This document shows positions 8,278 through 20,255 of a stretch of 64,000 nucleotides of DNA, one piece after another (position 1 is the first letter of the stretch; every line of letters begins with the position of its first letter). Location of the stretch: positions 18,621 to 82,620 of the forward strand of contig NZ_JFKC01000017.1 in assembly GCF_002115805.1 (NCBI RefSeq), in the 5' to 3' direction. A program made the position numbers and the translations under genes. Below the pieces are notes generated by a model, which saw nothing but the letters and a program-made list of their open reading frames with translations, did no database searches and was not told where the DNA came from. Origin of the DNA: Marivita geojedonensis (GTDB lineage: Bacteria; Pseudomonadota; Alphaproteobacteria; Rhodobacterales; Rhodobacteraceae).

Positions 8278-9177
8278 TTACGCTGTCAAACCTTCCGGCT
8301 CGGCCAAGCCATGCGCCCGGCAACAGGCGGTCAGGGTGTTGGCAAGCAGGCAGGCGATGGTCATCGGCCCCACACCACCCGGCACGGGCGTGATCGCCCC
8401 TGCCACCTCGGACACCTCTGCAAAATCCACATCGCCCAAAAGCTTGGTCTTCCCCGGTTTCTCGGGATGCGGGATCCGGGTGATACCCACGTCGATCACG
8501 GTTGCGCCCGGCTTGACCCAGTCGGCCTTGACCATCTCGGCCCGGCCCACTGCCGCAACAAGAATGTCCGCACGCCTGCAGACGCCCGCCAATTCCTTGG
8601 TCCGCGAATGCGCAATCGTAACCGTGCAGTTCTCCTGCAAAAGCAATTGCGCCATCGGCTTGCCGAACAGGTTTGACCGACCAATGACAACCGCCTCCAT
8701 GCCCGACATCGCGCCAACCTGATCGCGCAGCAGCATCAGGCAGCCCAGCGGCGTGCAGGACACCAGACCCTTTTCCCCGCTCGCCAACAGCCCCGCATTG
8801 ACGACGCTCAACCCGTCCACATCCTTGGACGGATCAATCCGTGCGACGACCGAGCGTTCGTTCAGATGATCCGGAACCGGGAACTGGCACAGGATGCCAT
8901 GCACATTCGGATCGGCATTCAACTGGTCGATCAGCGCAAAGAGATCCGCCTCAGACACATCCGCAGGCAGCTTGTGCTCGAACGACGCCATGCCGACCTC
9001 AACGGTCTGCCTGTGCTTGGCCGCGACATAGACCTCGCTCGCCGGATCTTCGCCCACCAGCACCACCGCAAGCCCGGGCGTGATGCCGTGATCGGCCTTG
9101 AGCCGTGCCACGTGGTCCGCGATCTGCCCGCGCAAATTTGCTGCAAAGGCTTTTCCGTCGATGATCTGAGCGGTCAT
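8278..9177 (-). CDS. folD: FolD methylene-THF dehydrogenase/cyclohydrolase
   Basis: 299 residues from the ATG at 9177, which has GAAGGACGG upstream on its strand. FolD interconverts 5,10-methylene-, methenyl- and 10-formyl-tetrahydrofolate in the cytoplasm. Diagnostic motifs are the catalytic Lys in YVAAKHRQT (near 54), the NADP-binding stretch [17 protein letters not shown] (near 165), IAHSRT, and the C-terminal [10 protein letters not shown]. It follows fhs on the same strand with a hairpin between, so together they supply formyl-THF for purines and one-carbon flow, fitting the methylotrophic-type C1 metabolism of roseobacters. Confidence 0.95.
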   Translation of the reverse strand: MTAQIIDGKAFAANLRGQIADHVARLKADHGITPGLAVVLVGEDPASEVYVAAKHRQTVEVGMASFEHKLPADVSEADLFALIDQLNADPNVHGILCQFPVPDHLNERSVVARIDPSKDVDGLSVVNAGLLASGEKGLVSCTPLGCLMLLRDQVGAMSGMEAVVIGRSNLFGKPMAQLLLQENCTVTIAHSRTKELAGVCRRADILVAAVGRAEMVKADWVKPGATVIDVGITRIPHPEKPGKTKLLGDVDFAEVSEVAGAITPVPGGVGPMTIACLLANTLTACCRAHGLAEPEGLTA

Positions 9178-9262
9178 GATCCGTCCTTCTTCTTTTCTCA
9201 AATACGCAAATGCACCCGATCACATCCCCGAGCAAGGGTCTGTCAGGTGCATATTGCGGGAT

Positions 9263-9304
9263 GGCGGGTGGGGCGATGGGCGATAGCCCGAGCGCCCACC
9301 TGCC
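9263..9304 (-). terminator. Long hairpin downstream of fhs
   Basis: An imperfect long stem-loop (GGC-GGGTGGG ... TGGGC-GATA-GCCC ... GCCCACC-GCC) begins 7 bases after the fhs stop. It lies between fhs and folD on their strand. It lacks a convincing T-run, so it may attenuate or stabilise transcripts rather than end them fully. Confidence 0.45.
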
Positions 9305-9310
9305 ATCAGT

Positions 9311-10987
<1,677 letters not shown>

Positions 10988-11135
10988 GAAAAGGCTCCCC
11001 TGTTCGGAACGTCATTTGCCCCACGCATACAGTTGCACACCAGAGCGGTGGCGCGGTGAAACCGACACTTCCAAGCAAAACTGCGGCGGGATCGACTTCG
11101 GATCGTCGCCAATCGGAAACCTTTCCCGGATTCGC

Positions 11136-11732
11136 CTAACCGCGCGCCTCGTCGAGGTGCGGCCAGACTGGCTGATCCGGCACATGAAGACGAAGCGTGT
11201 CCCCTACGCCAAGACGCCCCGGGCGCTCCACCCAGGCTGTGACACCCCGTCGGTTCTTCGCCGCCGTCTTGAACGCTTTGCCTTTGCCGGGAAGCACGTT
11301 CTCGATCTCGCGCGCCGGCAGATGGCATGGGCGATTTTCCATGTCGATGACCAGCGTCACGCCGTCCGGTCCCTGCAGGCGTGACGATGGCGGAACCAGC
11401 GTAAAGTCGGGGATACCCTCGATCACCAATGTCGCGCCCAGCCAGACCGGGTTGATCCCATCCAGACCCATCGCATCGGCAATCCGGGCAAGTTCTTCCG
11501 CAGAAACGATGGACAACTGACGCACGTTGGCAATCTCGGTCCCGCGCGGGTATTGCGACACAAGGCGGCTGCAGGACGGACGGGTGCGTCCGGAATGGCG
11601 TTCCCCAACCGGTCCGTCAAAGCTCAGTTCAAGCTCGTCCGCCGGGGACGACACGATCGACTCACCCTCTACAGGGACCCGCCCGATCCAGCGGATTGTT
11701 GCGGAAAACTCGGTAGGTTTAAGCGCGGGCAT
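11136..11732 (-). CDS. MOSC-domain protein
   Basis: 198 residues from the ATG at 11732, with GAAGGAAACGC upstream. The sequence follows the MOSC (molybdenum cofactor sulfurase C-terminal) pattern: ERHSGRTRPSC, NVRQLSIVSAEELARIA, MGLDGINPVWLGATLVIEG, then ENRPCHLP and RRGVTAWVERPGRLGVGDTL. MOSC proteins are stand-alone sulfur or molybdenum cofactor handling domains, and conserved cysteines are expected to carry sulfur. No molybdoenzyme gene is adjacent, so the client is unknown. Confidence 0.75.
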   Translation of the reverse strand: MPALKPTEFSATIRWIGRVPVEGESIVSSPADELELSFDGPVGERHSGRTRPSCSRLVSQYPRGTEIANVRQLSIVSAEELARIADAMGLDGINPVWLGATLVIEGIPDFTLVPPSSRLQGPDGVTLVIDMENRPCHLPAREIENVLPGKGKAFKTAAKNRRGVTAWVERPGRLGVGDTLRLHVPDQPVWPHLDEARG

Positions 11733-11891
11733 ATGCGTTTCCTTCGTGATCTCGCACGCACAAAACCCTGTGCATCGGGCCAGGGCAACCCGAAACCGGA
11801 CAGATTGCAACGTCCATTTTTGCCCACGCGGGCGCCCCAGACTCGTCTCATTCCTGCGCTACACCGACAGCGACGCATTAGGAGAGACCCT

Positions 11892-12323
11892 ATGGAACTC
11901 CACACTTTTCCACGCCAGCGGCCGGAGGCCGGACACCGTCCGGGCCTGTCGGTGACCTTGCGATTCGATGCCGTGCATTTTCGCGAAGACTGCGCCGAAC
12001 TCGCCCGACATGAGGACGGAACACCCTGCCCTATCGACGCGACCCGCGCGGATTTTCCGGGCATGTCCGATGGTGACTGGATGTGTGTCCAACATGACCT
12101 GGATGTACGCAGTTGCCTGATGGCACATAAAGCTGACAGTTTCTGGGATCTGCCTGCGGCACACCAGGAGCGGTTGGATCTGATGGCTTCCGCATTTCTG
12201 TGTGAAGATGATGAGCTTTCCACGCTGCTGAGCCATGTCGCTGACGCGGATCTCGTTGCACGGGTCAAAGACCTGAACCGCAAATGGACCGCTGCGGCCA
12301 CCGTCCCCGGATCAGCATCCTAG
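11892..12323 (+). CDS. Uncharacterised 143-residue protein
   Basis: A 143-residue reading frame starts at the ATG at 11892 behind an excellent AGGAGAGACCCT ribosome site, which is the main reason to accept it. The product is soluble and acidic with no transmembrane segment or signal peptide. It has scattered cysteines and histidines (for example DWMCVQHDLDVRSC) that might bind a metal, but no recognised motif. I do not recognise the family. It is flanked by the MOSC gene (divergent) and convergent ftsH, which gives no functional hint. Confidence 0.6.
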   Translation: MELHTFPRQRPEAGHRPGLSVTLRFDAVHFREDCAELARHEDGTPCPIDATRADFPGMSDGDWMCVQHDLDVRSCLMAHKADSFWDLPAAHQERLDLMASAFLCEDDELSTLLSHVADADLVARVKDLNRKWTAAATVPGSAS

Positions 12324-12430
12324 AGCATGCTGCGCACACGCGGCTGAACTCCAATACCACCTCACCCGCGATCGATCCGCGGAGGTAGGTCACATCGGTA
12401 CGGCCTCGCTCCCTGACCAACCCAAAGAAA

Positions 12431-12457
12431 AACGGCGCGAACCATGTCCGCGCCGTT
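12431..12457 (-). terminator. Rho-independent terminator of ftsH
   Basis: AACGGCGCG at 12431-12439 pairs with CGCGCCGTT at 12449-12457 (nine pairs, nine-base loop). On the minus strand it is followed by a T-rich stretch (TTTTTCTTTGGG). It lies 22 bases beyond the ftsH stop, so it ends the long tol-pal-tilS-ftsH direction. Confidence 0.85.
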
Positions 12458-12478
12458 ATTCATTATTTATTGACCGGA

Positions 12479-14398
12479 TCAGGCGGTCGGTTCCGGCTCG
12501 AACCCGCCATCCTCGGAGCGCGGTTTGGATTTCGCCTTCGTTTTCGGGATCGCCGTGATGCTCGGTTTGTCCGACACCTCGCCCGAGGCGTCATCATCGC
12601 CGGAATGCGGCGGCTCGCCCCGGATCACACGCTTGATCTCGTCGCCGGTCAGGGTTTCGTATTCAAGCAGGCCCTGCGCCAGACGTTCCCATTCCTCGTT
12701 CTTGTCAGTGAGGATTTTGTAGGCACGCTCGTAGGCTTCCTGAATGAAACGCTTCACCTCTTCTTCGATCAGTTCTTTGGTGTGCGCCGAAACCGAGAAA
12801 CCAGCGGTATTGCCGCTGTAGCCTTCGGCGGCTTCACGGTAATCGATATTGCCGACCTTGTCCGACATGCCCCACTGCAGCACCATCGCACGCGCCAGCG
12901 CAGACGCCTGCTGGATGTCGCCGGCCGGGCCATTCGAGACATTCTCGGGTCCGTACTTGATGATCTCGGCCGCCTTGCCCGCCATGGTCATGGCCAGCTT
13001 TTCCTCGCATTCGGACTTGTGCCAGTTCAGACGGTCTATCTCGGGCAGAGAGACCACCATCCCCAGCGCGCCGCCACGCGGAATGATCGTGGCTTTGTAG
13101 ACCGGATCACATTGCGGCAGTTCGAGCCCGACAATGGCGTGACCGGCTTCGTGATAGGCGGTCTTTTCCTTCTGCTCGGTCGTGAGAACCATGGAGCGGC
13201 GCTCCGCCCCCATCATCACCTTGTCCTTCGCGTTCTCGAAGTCTTCCATCGTGACAAAGCGACGTCCAACTCGCGCCGCCATCAACGCGGCTTCGTTCAC
13301 GAGGTTCGCCAGATCTGCCCCCGAGAAACCCGGCGTTCCGCGCGCGATGATGCGCAGGTCCACGTCCGGACCAAGCGGTGTCTTGCGGGCATGGACGCCC
13401 AGGATTTTCTCGCGGCCCTTGATGTCGGGGTTCGGCACCGTCACCTGACGGTCAAAGCGGCCCGGGCGCAGAAGCGCGGGGTCAAGCACATCCCGACGGT
13501 TTGTGGCCGCCACGATGATCACACCCTCGTTGGCTTCAAAACCGTCCATCTCGACCAGAAGCTGGTTCAGCGTCTGTTCGCGTTCATCGTTGCCACCGCC
13601 ATATCCGGCCCCACGGGCGCGACCCACGGCGTCGATTTCGTCGATGAACACGATGCACGGCGCGTTCTTCTTGGCCTGTTCGAACATGTCCCGGACACGG
13701 CTTGCACCGACGCCGACGAACATTTCCACGAAATCCGAACCCGAGATGGTGAAGAAGGGCACGCCTGCCTCGCCGGCAATGGCCCGCGCCAGAAGCGTCT
13801 TACCGGTACCCGGAGGACCGACAAGAAGCGCGCCTTTCGGAATCTTGCCGCCCAGCCGCGAGAACCGCTGCGGATTGCGCAGGAATTCGACAATCTCTTC
13901 AAGCTCTTCCTTGGCTTCGTCGATGCCCGCGACGTCGTCGAAAGTCACGCGGCCATGCTTTTCCGTCAAAAGCTTTGCCTTTGACTTGCCAAACCCCATG
14001 GCACCACCGCGACCACCGCCCTGCATCCGGTTCATGAAGTAGATCCAGACGCCGATCAGCAGAAGGAAGGGCAGCAGGCTCAGCAGGAAGGACTGGAAGC
14101 CCGATTGCTGCTGCTGCTCTGCCCGGATCGGAACGTCATTTGCGATCAGCAGATCGGTGACTGTGGCGTCTTCCGGTTTGATCGCGACATAGTCCTGACC
14201 GTCAGTGCTGCGGAACCTGACCTGTTCGCCGTCCAGTGTAACGGAACTGACCGTGTCGTTCTCAACCGATGCGACGAAATCGGAATAGCTGATTTCGCGG
14301 CTCTGCAGGGTGTTTCCACCGCCCGAGAAGATGTTGAAAAGCGCAAGGATCAGAAGGAACAGAACGACCCAAAAGGCGATATTTCGTGCGTTGCCCAA
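12479..14398 (-). CDS. ftsH: FtsH ATP-dependent zinc metalloprotease
   Basis: 639 residues: transmembrane helix 7-24, periplasmic domain, second helix about 104-124, AAA+ domain with Walker A GPPGTGKT at about 194-201 and Walker B ([12 protein letters not shown]), the second region of homology ([21 protein letters not shown]), then the zinc protease motif HEAGH. FtsH is a hexameric inner-membrane protease that degrades misplaced membrane proteins and regulators. It follows tilS, as in many alphaproteobacteria, but with its own possible promoter. The TGA is followed by a strong terminator. Confidence 0.98.
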   Translation of the reverse strand: MGNARNIAFWVVLFLLILALFNIFSGGGNTLQSREISYSDFVASVENDTVSSVTLDGEQVRFRSTDGQDYVAIKPEDATVTDLLIANDVPIRAEQQQQSGFQSFLLSLLPFLLLIGVWIYFMNRMQGGGRGGAMGFGKSKAKLLTEKHGRVTFDDVAGIDEAKEELEEIVEFLRNPQRFSRLGGKIPKGALLVGPPGTGKTLLARAIAGEAGVPFFTISGSDFVEMFVGVGASRVRDMFEQAKKNAPCIVFIDEIDAVGRARGAGYGGGNDEREQTLNQLLVEMDGFEANEGVIIVAATNRRDVLDPALLRPGRFDRQVTVPNPDIKGREKILGVHARKTPLGPDVDLRIIARGTPGFSGADLANLVNEAALMAARVGRRFVTMEDFENAKDKVMMGAERRSMVLTTEQKEKTAYHEAGHAIVGLELPQCDPVYKATIIPRGGALGMVVSLPEIDRLNWHKSECEEKLAMTMAGKAAEIIKYGPENVSNGPAGDIQQASALARAMVLQWGMSDKVGNIDYREAAEGYSGNTAGFSVSAHTKELIEEEVKRFIQEAYERAYKILTDKNEEWERLAQGLLEYETLTGDEIKRVIRGEPPHSGDDDASGEVSDKPSITAIPKTKAKSKPRSEDGGFEPEPTA

Positions 14399-14452
14399 GG
14401 AAAATTCTCCTGAATCTGACAGGGGCGGAAAGGCCCGCGTCTCTTGGCCTAT

Positions 14453-14480
14453 AACATAGACATGCGCGGCCCGTGTTCAA
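14453..14480 (-). promoter_or_regulatory. Candidate ftsH promoter
   Basis: On the minus strand TTGAAC (14475-14480, overlapping the tilS stop) and TATGTT (14453-14458) are 16 bases apart, about 55 bases before the ftsH ATG. This is a reasonable sigma-70-like match but was found by eye, and no heat-shock type element is obvious. Confidence 0.35.
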
Positions 14481-15826
14481 TGCGAAAGACAAAATGCCTC
14501 AAAACCGGTGTCGGGCCGGCCCAGCACGTATCGCTGCAACCCGAAATCCGGGCCAAATCCAAGCGCGGGACAGGCCAGAAGACTGTCCCCCGACCATACG
14601 GACGGCAGCGCGCGGGCAGCCCGGTACGGAACGCTGAACGCCGAGCGATCGGCAAAGCTCTGCCATCCGTCGTCACCGAGCGCGCGCATTTCGCTGCCCG
14701 TCGGCCACTCTGTGTCACGCTCTGTTATGGCCCATTGCCCATCCCAGAGCGCATCCAGCGCTGCCACGCTGTCTTTCACCGCAGCATATTCGCGGAATAC
14801 CCGCAGATGCGCCGTGTCCACGACGATCTCAGCGCCATGCAGCGTGCCGCCACGCCCTGAGAGCACCTGCTCCAACAGCGCCTCGCTCGCTGCTGCGCGC
14901 GGCTTGTAGGGCGCGGATGAGACATAGCAGAGCGCCGCCGAAAGCATCCGCAACTGCGTTTCCGCCTCAAGCGCCGCAAAACCGTCCCGGTCGATCCGCA
15001 CCTGTCCCAAGGGTGCATCCCGCCCAACCCGCGCAACGGCTTCCGCAAGCCGGGCCTGCAACCCGTCACGCGCGCGCGCCATACGCCGTGCCGTGTCAGC
15101 AAGACCCGAAGTCGTGATGCCTTCTTCGCGCAGAAGATTTAACAAATGGCGAACGCGAACCCGGTGATATCCGCGATCCTCGTTTGTCGGATCGTCGACC
15201 CAGCGCCCTTGCAGCACCCGGATATAGTGCCGCAATTCCTCGCGCCGCATGTCGAGACATGGGCGCACAACGTCAAACCCCGGAATAGCCGCGCCGCGCG
15301 GAGGGCACCGGCCCGACACCTGCTCTTCGGTCAGGTCCGGAATACGCGGCGCATGTGGAACCACCGGTCGCCGGGGGCGCATTCCCGACAGACCATCGAC
15401 ACCCGAACCACGCGCCAGGCGCATCAGCACGGTTTCCGCCTGATCGTCCTGGGTATGCGCAAACAGAACGTGTCTCAGAGATCCGCGCCACCGGTCGACA
15501 AGCGACAGACGCGCCTGCCGCGCTGCGTCCTGCACGTTGCCGGTGCCATCCCAGCGCCAGCGCAGTATCGCGTGGGGCCAACCCAGCGCCGCACATTCCT
15601 CGGCCACCATACTGGCCTCGGCGGCACTCTCGGACCGCAATCCGTGATCCACCGTCACCACCCAAAGGCGCACACCATAGTCCCGGGTCCAATTGTGGGC
15701 GAGGCACAGCATCGCCATGCTGTCACCGCCCCCCGAGACGGCAAGACCGATGTCAGACGGAAATTCCGGGCCAAGCAACTGGCCCATCGCGTCGGCGAAC
15801 CGCTGCCCGAGCGGTGCCTCGGTCAC
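14477..15826 (-). CDS. tilS: tRNA(Ile)-lysidine synthetase TilS
   Basis: 449 residues from a GTG start that overlaps the cpoB stop (GTGA), so translation is probably coupled. The PP-loop ATPase signature SGGGDSMAML lies near residue 31, followed by VDHGLRSESA and FAHTQDDQAETVLMRLARGSG, all typical of TilS. The enzyme attaches lysine to C34 of tRNA-Ile(CAU), changing its decoding to AUA, and is essential. The C-terminal part is less conserved. It sits between cpoB and ftsH, the standard alphaproteobacterial order. Confidence 0.95.
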   Translation of the reverse strand: MTEAPLGQRFADAMGQLLGPEFPSDIGLAVSGGGDSMAMLCLAHNWTRDYGVRLWVVTVDHGLRSESAAEASMVAEECAALGWPHAILRWRWDGTGNVQDAARQARLSLVDRWRGSLRHVLFAHTQDDQAETVLMRLARGSGVDGLSGMRPRRPVVPHAPRIPDLTEEQVSGRCPPRGAAIPGFDVVRPCLDMRREELRHYIRVLQGRWVDDPTNEDRGYHRVRVRHLLNLLREEGITTSGLADTARRMARARDGLQARLAEAVARVGRDAPLGQVRIDRDGFAALEAETQLRMLSAALCYVSSAPYKPRAAASEALLEQVLSGRGGTLHGAEIVVDTAHLRVFREYAAVKDSVAALDALWDGQWAITERDTEWPTGSEMRALGDDGWQSFADRSAFSVPYRAARALPSVWSGDSLLACPALGFGPDFGLQRYVLGRPDTGFEAFCLSH

Positions 15827-16641
15827 TGGCAGTTGAAGCGGGCTTTGGCGGCGTCGGCCTGAGCAATGGCATCGCCACTGCCCGGATAGCGCCCCGCAAC
15901 CTCACTCAGGGTCACGCAGGCTTCGGCCACATTGCCGAGATCCCCCAGCGCCGCCCCCAGACGCCAAAGCGCCTCTGGCCCGGCGGAATCGTCAGGATAC
16001 CCTGCGTATGCCTCAAGATATCGCCGCGCCGCTTCCCGCGTGTCGCCCAGCCCTTCGAGCGCCCGGCCCTCGGCCACCAGCGCCTGGGCTTCTAGCGGTC
16101 CGCCCGGGTAGGTCTGGCGGAAGGCCGCAAACTGGTCTGCGGCGGATTGAAAGTCACCCTGGGCGAGCGCCTCCCCGGCTCGCCGAAAGTCTGTTTCCTC
16201 ACCCACCGCCAGTTCCGTGCCCCCGGTCGCAGGCGCCGGTTGCGGCGTTGCCGGAGCGGGCGCGGACGCCGCGCCACCCAAGGTCGGGCTTTTGCCCAAG
16301 GCGCCGATATCGCAGCCTGCTTCGAGTTCGCACAGCCGGAATTCCAGATCGCCCAGCCGCCGCGCGCCATCCTCGGCGACCTGGCTCACCCGGAAATCGA
16401 GTTCTTCTGTCTTGGCCGTCAGCCTTTGCAATTCTGCCTCGATCGCATTGATCCGGTCCAATGCGCCCGGTGGCAACGCGACGGTGCTGGCCCCTGTCGT
16501 GCTCAACTCGCGTTTGAGTTTCTGCAATTCGACAAACAGCACAGACATGTCCTGCCGGATATCGGCAAGAGTCTGCTCTGTCTGGGCCGTCACCGGCGCT
16601 GCGGACAGCGCCAGCACAAGTGCAAGGGACATCAGGCGCAT
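15823..16641 (-). CDS. cpoB: CpoB/YbgF, Tol-Pal associated periplasmic protein
   Basis: 272 residues with a signal peptide (MRLMSLALVLALSAAPVTAQ), an N-terminal coiled-coil rich in Leu, Glu and Lys (about 22-95) that should trimerise, a short proline/alanine linker, and C-terminal TPR-like repeats (for example DFQSAADQFAAFRQTYPGGP and AARRYLEAYAGYP). CpoB links the Tol machine to peptidoglycan synthesis at division. It is 11 bases after pal on the same strand and overlaps tilS by four bases. Confidence 0.92.
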   Translation of the reverse strand: MRLMSLALVLALSAAPVTAQTEQTLADIRQDMSVLFVELQKLKRELSTTGASTVALPPGALDRINAIEAELQRLTAKTEELDFRVSQVAEDGARRLGDLEFRLCELEAGCDIGALGKSPTLGGAASAPAPATPQPAPATGGTELAVGEETDFRRAGEALAQGDFQSAADQFAAFRQTYPGGPLEAQALVAEGRALEGLGDTREAARRYLEAYAGYPDDSAGPEALWRLGAALGDLGNVAEACVTLSEVAGRYPGSGDAIAQADAAKARFNCQ

Positions 16642-16652
16642 TCAGGTCTCCG

Positions 16653-17171
16653 TCAGCTGCTCAGCCCGGCGGAGATGATCGTCACCGCCCGGCGGTTCTT
16701 GGCATAGCACGCCTCTTCCGAGCAGATTTCAATCGGACGCTCCTTGCCATAACTGACAAAGCGCAGTCGGCTCGCCGGGATGCCCTGTGCGATGAGGTAT
16801 TCCATCACGGCATTGGCCCGGCGTGCGCCCAGCGCGAGGTTGTAGGCACGGGTGCCCTGTTCGTCGGCGTGGCCCTCGATCACGGCGTTGTAGTCGGCAT
16901 TGGTCAGCAACCACTGAACCTGACCGTCCAGAGTGGCCCGTGCTTCCGGGCTCAGCGAAGACTGGTCCACGGCAAACAGCACCCGGTCTCCGACCGTCTG
17001 CTGGAAATACGCGGGTGAGCTTGGGTCGCTCGCGCTGCCGGGCACAATACCGCCTGCGCTGCCTGTGGCTGCGTTGAGATCGACCGCTCCGTTGTCGAAC
17101 CGGTTTGCATTGGTGCATGCCGATACGGCCAGAACGGCCATCAGCATCGTGAGTTTCGCGGGTAGTCGCAT
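16653..17171 (-). CDS. pal: Peptidoglycan-associated lipoprotein Pal
   Basis: 172 residues. A lipoprotein signal ends at the lipobox LAVSAC, with the Cys at residue 19. The C-terminal OmpA-like domain contains the peptidoglycan-binding pattern IEGHADEQGTRAYNLALGARRA. Pal anchors the outer membrane to peptidoglycan and is pulled by TolB and the TolQRA motor during constriction. It lies downstream of tolB after a 134-base gap, which is long for this operon and may hold a second promoter. Confidence 0.96.
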   Translation of the reverse strand: MRLPAKLTMLMAVLAVSACTNANRFDNGAVDLNAATGSAGGIVPGSASDPSSPAYFQQTVGDRVLFAVDQSSLSPEARATLDGQVQWLLTNADYNAVIEGHADEQGTRAYNLALGARRANAVMEYLIAQGIPASRLRFVSYGKERPIEICSEEACYAKNRRAVTIISAGLSS

Positions 17172-17305
17172 AGGATGTCCTGCTCTTTTATGATTGGTCC
17201 GAAAGTACCACAGCCATGTGGCTGCGCCTAGTCATCTGCCGAGCGCCGGATTTTCGTCAGAAAACCCGGAACGCCCCGCAGTCATTTCTTGTGAACGCAC
17301 AAAGA

Positions 17306-18631
17306 TCACTGAAGCGCCCCCCAGCTTGGGTCCGAAGCCCCTTCCGGCGTGCGAACACGCTTCAGATTCCGGCCCGAGATATCCACGGTATAAAGCGAGG
17401 ACGACCCCTGCGCCCCCTGCGTTTCACGGGCGAACATGATCACGCGCCCGTTCGGTGCCCAGGTCGGTCCTTCGTCAAGGAAGGAGGCCGTCAGCAGACG
17501 CTCTTCGGATCCGTCGGTCCGCATCACCCCAATATGGAACCGACCCGCGTTCTGCTTGGTGAAGGCGATCATGTCGCCCCGGGGCGACCAGACAGGGGTT
17601 GAATACCGCCCCTGACCAAAGCTGATCCGCCGTGCTTCACCGCCGCTGGCGGACATCACATAGAGTTGCTGCGTGCCCGACCGGTCGCTTTCGAATACGA
17701 TCTGGCTGCCATCCGGCGAATAGCTCGGCGCGGTTTCGATCGACGGCGCGCTGGTCAGCTGGCGCACGCCGCCGCTGCCAATGTCCATTGCCCAGATGTC
17801 GGTGTTCGACCCTTGGGTCAGCGAATAGACCACGGTTTGCCCGTTCGGCGCAAAGCGCGGCGCGAAACTCATCACACCGTCCTGTCCCTGCAGAATCCGG
17901 CTCTGCACGGTGCCGACTTCAAGCACATGCACGCGCGGCATACCTGTTTCATAACTGGTATACAGCACCCTCTGACCGTCATCGGAAAACCGCGGTGCGA
18001 GCACAAGCGCGTTGCTGCCCGTCAGGAACTGCACATTGGCCCCGTCATAATCCATGACGGCGAGGCGCTTGACCCGCTGATCCTTCGGTCCGCTTTCCGA
18101 AACAAAGACCACCCGGCTGTCGAAATACCCGCTTTCACCGGTGATCCGGCTGTAGACTTGGTCCGCCACCTTGTGCGCCATCCGCCGCCAGCCGTCAGGC
18201 GTTCCTGCAAACTGCATACCCTGCCCCAGCTCGGTGCCGGCGAACACGTCCCAGACCCGGAATTTGACGATCACGCGATTGCCGTCGGAACTTACGGCTC
18301 CGGTCACAAGCGCCTGCGCGTTGATCGCCTTCCAGTCCGCAAACTGAACCGGGCTGCCAAAACTGGTGATCTGGCTGATATGTGCCTCACGGGGCACCTC
18401 GCGGAACAGACCGGTTCCCGTCAGATCCTCGGCAACGACCCGCGCGATCTGCTGGGCCAGTTGCTGCGCACCTGCGCTTTCGGCGACGAAATCCGGCACC
18501 GCATAGGGCAGCGGTTCGACCACGCCCTCGGTGATCTCGATCCTGAGAGGCCCGCTTTGCGCCATGGCCACCATCGGCGCGCTGACCGCCATTCCCAAAA
18601 CCGTCAACAGCATAGCGACGACCTGTTTCAT
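17306..18631 (-). CDS. tolB: TolB periplasmic beta-propeller protein
   Basis: 441 residues from the ATG at 18631, which overlaps the tolA stop (ATGA). It has a signal peptide, an N-terminal D1 domain (to about 160), and a six-bladed propeller of repeated units such as [24 protein letters not shown] and [15 protein letters not shown]. TolB shuttles between Pal and TolA and supports outer-membrane invagination. A longer in-frame start at 18679 lies inside tolA and has no signal peptide. Confidence 0.96.
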   Translation of the reverse strand: MKQVVAMLLTVLGMAVSAPMVAMAQSGPLRIEITEGVVEPLPYAVPDFVAESAGAQQLAQQIARVVAEDLTGTGLFREVPREAHISQITSFGSPVQFADWKAINAQALVTGAVSSDGNRVIVKFRVWDVFAGTELGQGMQFAGTPDGWRRMAHKVADQVYSRITGESGYFDSRVVFVSESGPKDQRVKRLAVMDYDGANVQFLTGSNALVLAPRFSDDGQRVLYTSYETGMPRVHVLEVGTVQSRILQGQDGVMSFAPRFAPNGQTVVYSLTQGSNTDIWAMDIGSGGVRQLTSAPSIETAPSYSPDGSQIVFESDRSGTQQLYVMSASGGEARRISFGQGRYSTPVWSPRGDMIAFTKQNAGRFHIGVMRTDGSEERLLTASFLDEGPTWAPNGRVIMFARETQGAQGSSSLYTVDISGRNLKRVRTPEGASDPSWGALQ

Positions 18632-19773
18632 CGGATCCTCATACTCTCGGGGTTGAATGTCATCTCGACAGTCTTCCACTGATCAAATTTCTCTGGCGGC
18701 AGGTTATACCCGTCGCCCTGACAGCGCAAAATCGCGCGGCGCGCAGCCTGAAACGCAGTTTCCACGGCAGAACCGCTGCCGCCCTCTGCCGCCAGCATCC
18801 TCAGGCTTGAACTCACGACACGCCCGGATCGATCCATGTCGAACCCAACTGTGACCGTCACGTTGGCCGCCTGTGAGCCCACATCGACCACCCAGCAATC
18901 CTGAACGGCAATGCGAAACCCGTCGGTTTCACCCTGTGTCAACGGGGGTCCGCTCGGGCCGTCCGTGGCTCCGCCGGACAGAGCTTCTTCCAGCGCGCCT
19001 GCAATCGCCGAGGCTGTCGCATCGGCTGCGGCTGTGTCTTCCTGTGCCGGGGGACTGGCCTCCGGCGCAGACGCCGGTTCCGACGGCGCTTCTGCCGTCT
19101 CCGTCTGCGGGGGTGTTGGCGCGGGTCGGTTCGGTCTCACCTGCGGACGTACAGATGCCGAGGGCGCACGCGCCGGTTCTTCCGCTTCCGTCACGATCTC
19201 GGTGGTCGCGGCCTCGGGCGCCGTGGCCTGCTGCTCTTCCGCGTCCGTCACATCCGGCGTCTCGGACCGTTCGACCGTTTCCTGCACCTCAGGCGCAACC
19301 TCTGCATCCGGTGCGGGCTCGGGCACGGCCTCGGGTGCCACACGCGGGGCGGGGCGCGGGATCGGTCGCAGGGCCACTTCGGGGGCCTCGACCTCGGGTA
19401 CCGGTTCAGGGGCCGGGGGCTGCGGCAGCGTCTCGACCACTTCGGGTTCGGGTTGCGGCAACACTGGCTGCGGCGCCGGATCGGGGTCCGACACCTCGGG
19501 TTCAGCCGGTTCCGGCGGCGGTGTTGGCTGCGCGTCCTGGACCGGTGGTTCAGGCGGTTGTTCTTCGATCTGGGGCTGAGGCAGCGCCGCCGGCTCGGCA
19601 CCCAGTTGCGGAGCCGCCTGCGGCTGCATCATCGCGGCGAACTGCGCCTCGGAGATGACCGAAACCTCAGCCACCTGAACCTCGGGCGGATCGCTGCGGA
19701 ACATGCCGCCAAACAGCGCCCAGAGGATCAGAATCCCATGGGCACCACCAGAGATATAATGGCCCGTATGCAC
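18628..19773 (-). CDS. tolA: TolA-like envelope energy transducer
   Basis: 381 residues from a GTG at 19773, 8 bases after tolR. One N-terminal membrane anchor ([13 protein letters not shown]) is followed by a long periplasmic stretch very rich in Pro, Glu and Ala (about 50-260), then a C-terminal domain with TonB/TolA-like features ([39 protein letters not shown]). The Pro/Glu spacer replaces the alanine-lysine helix of enterobacterial TolA. Position between tolR and tolB fixes the identity. TolA uses the TolQR motor to reach Pal/TolB. Confidence 0.9.
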   Translation of the reverse strand: MHTGHYISGGAHGILILWALFGGMFRSDPPEVQVAEVSVISEAQFAAMMQPQAAPQLGAEPAALPQPQIEEQPPEPPVQDAQPTPPPEPAEPEVSDPDPAPQPVLPQPEPEVVETLPQPPAPEPVPEVEAPEVALRPIPRPAPRVAPEAVPEPAPDAEVAPEVQETVERSETPDVTDAEEQQATAPEAATTEIVTEAEEPARAPSASVRPQVRPNRPAPTPPQTETAEAPSEPASAPEASPPAQEDTAAADATASAIAGALEEALSGGATDGPSGPPLTQGETDGFRIAVQDCWVVDVGSQAANVTVTVGFDMDRSGRVVSSSLRMLAAEGGSGSAVETAFQAARRAILRCQGDGYNLPPEKFDQWKTVEMTFNPESMRIR

Positions 19774-19781
19774 CGCCCGCC

Positions 19782-20252
19782 TCAGCCATCCGACCCGTCA
19801 AGCACGGGACCCCCGGTATCGGTCACCAACCCGATGGAACTGAACCCACCCGCGTTCAGCGCGCCCATGATCTGCGCGACGATCTCATAGGTCACCGCCC
19901 CATCGGCCCGCAGGAATACCCGGTCGTCCGAGCGTTCAGCGGCGATTGCCCGCAACCGCGACACGAGATCTTCGCGCGCCACTTCTGTGTTCTGGATCGA
20001 CACCGTGCCGTCTGCTGAAATCGTAATGGTCAGCGGCTCTTCAGTTTCCGAAGGCAAGGTCGAAGCTGCGGTTTTGGGCAATTCGACCGGAACGCCGACC
20101 GTCAGCAGAGGGGCCGCCACCATGAAGATGATCAAGAGGACCATCATCACGTCGACAAAGGGCGTGACGTTGATTTCCGACATGGGCACAGCGCGGCCCT
20201 TGCGCCGCCTGCGCCCGCCGCCACCACCGGATTTGACCACGCCTCCGCCCAT
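19782..20252 (-). CDS. tolR: TolR, ExbD-family motor protein
   Basis: 156 residues: a glycine- and arginine-rich cytoplasmic start, one transmembrane helix with the essential aspartate in NVTPFVDVMMVLLIIFMVAAP, then a periplasmic domain (about 50-150). ExbD/TolR proteins form the proton channel with TolQ. It follows tolQ after 3 bases. The GGGGGRRRRKGR segment before the conserved SEINVTPF is a longer and more basic N-terminus than in E. coli. Confidence 0.95.
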   Translation of the reverse strand: MGGGVVKSGGGGGRRRRKGRAVPMSEINVTPFVDVMMVLLIIFMVAAPLLTVGVPVELPKTAASTLPSETEEPLTITISADGTVSIQNTEVAREDLVSRLRAIAAERSDDRVFLRADGAVTYEIVAQIMGALNAGGFSSIGLVTDTGGPVLDGSDG

Positions 20253-20255
20253 GGC

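Noticed and set aside
12470..13984. Long plus-strand open frame opposite ftsH
   Set aside because: Shadow of ftsH, a full-length conserved protease on the other strand.
17211..17224. CAGCC-ATGT-GGCTG hairpin near pal as a tolB terminator
   Set aside because: Short stem, no T-run, and the tol genes are expected to be co-transcribed.
18873..19658. Two long plus-strand frames opposite tolA
   Set aside because: They arise from the Pro/Glu/Ala-rich repeat-like tolA sequence and have no independent support.
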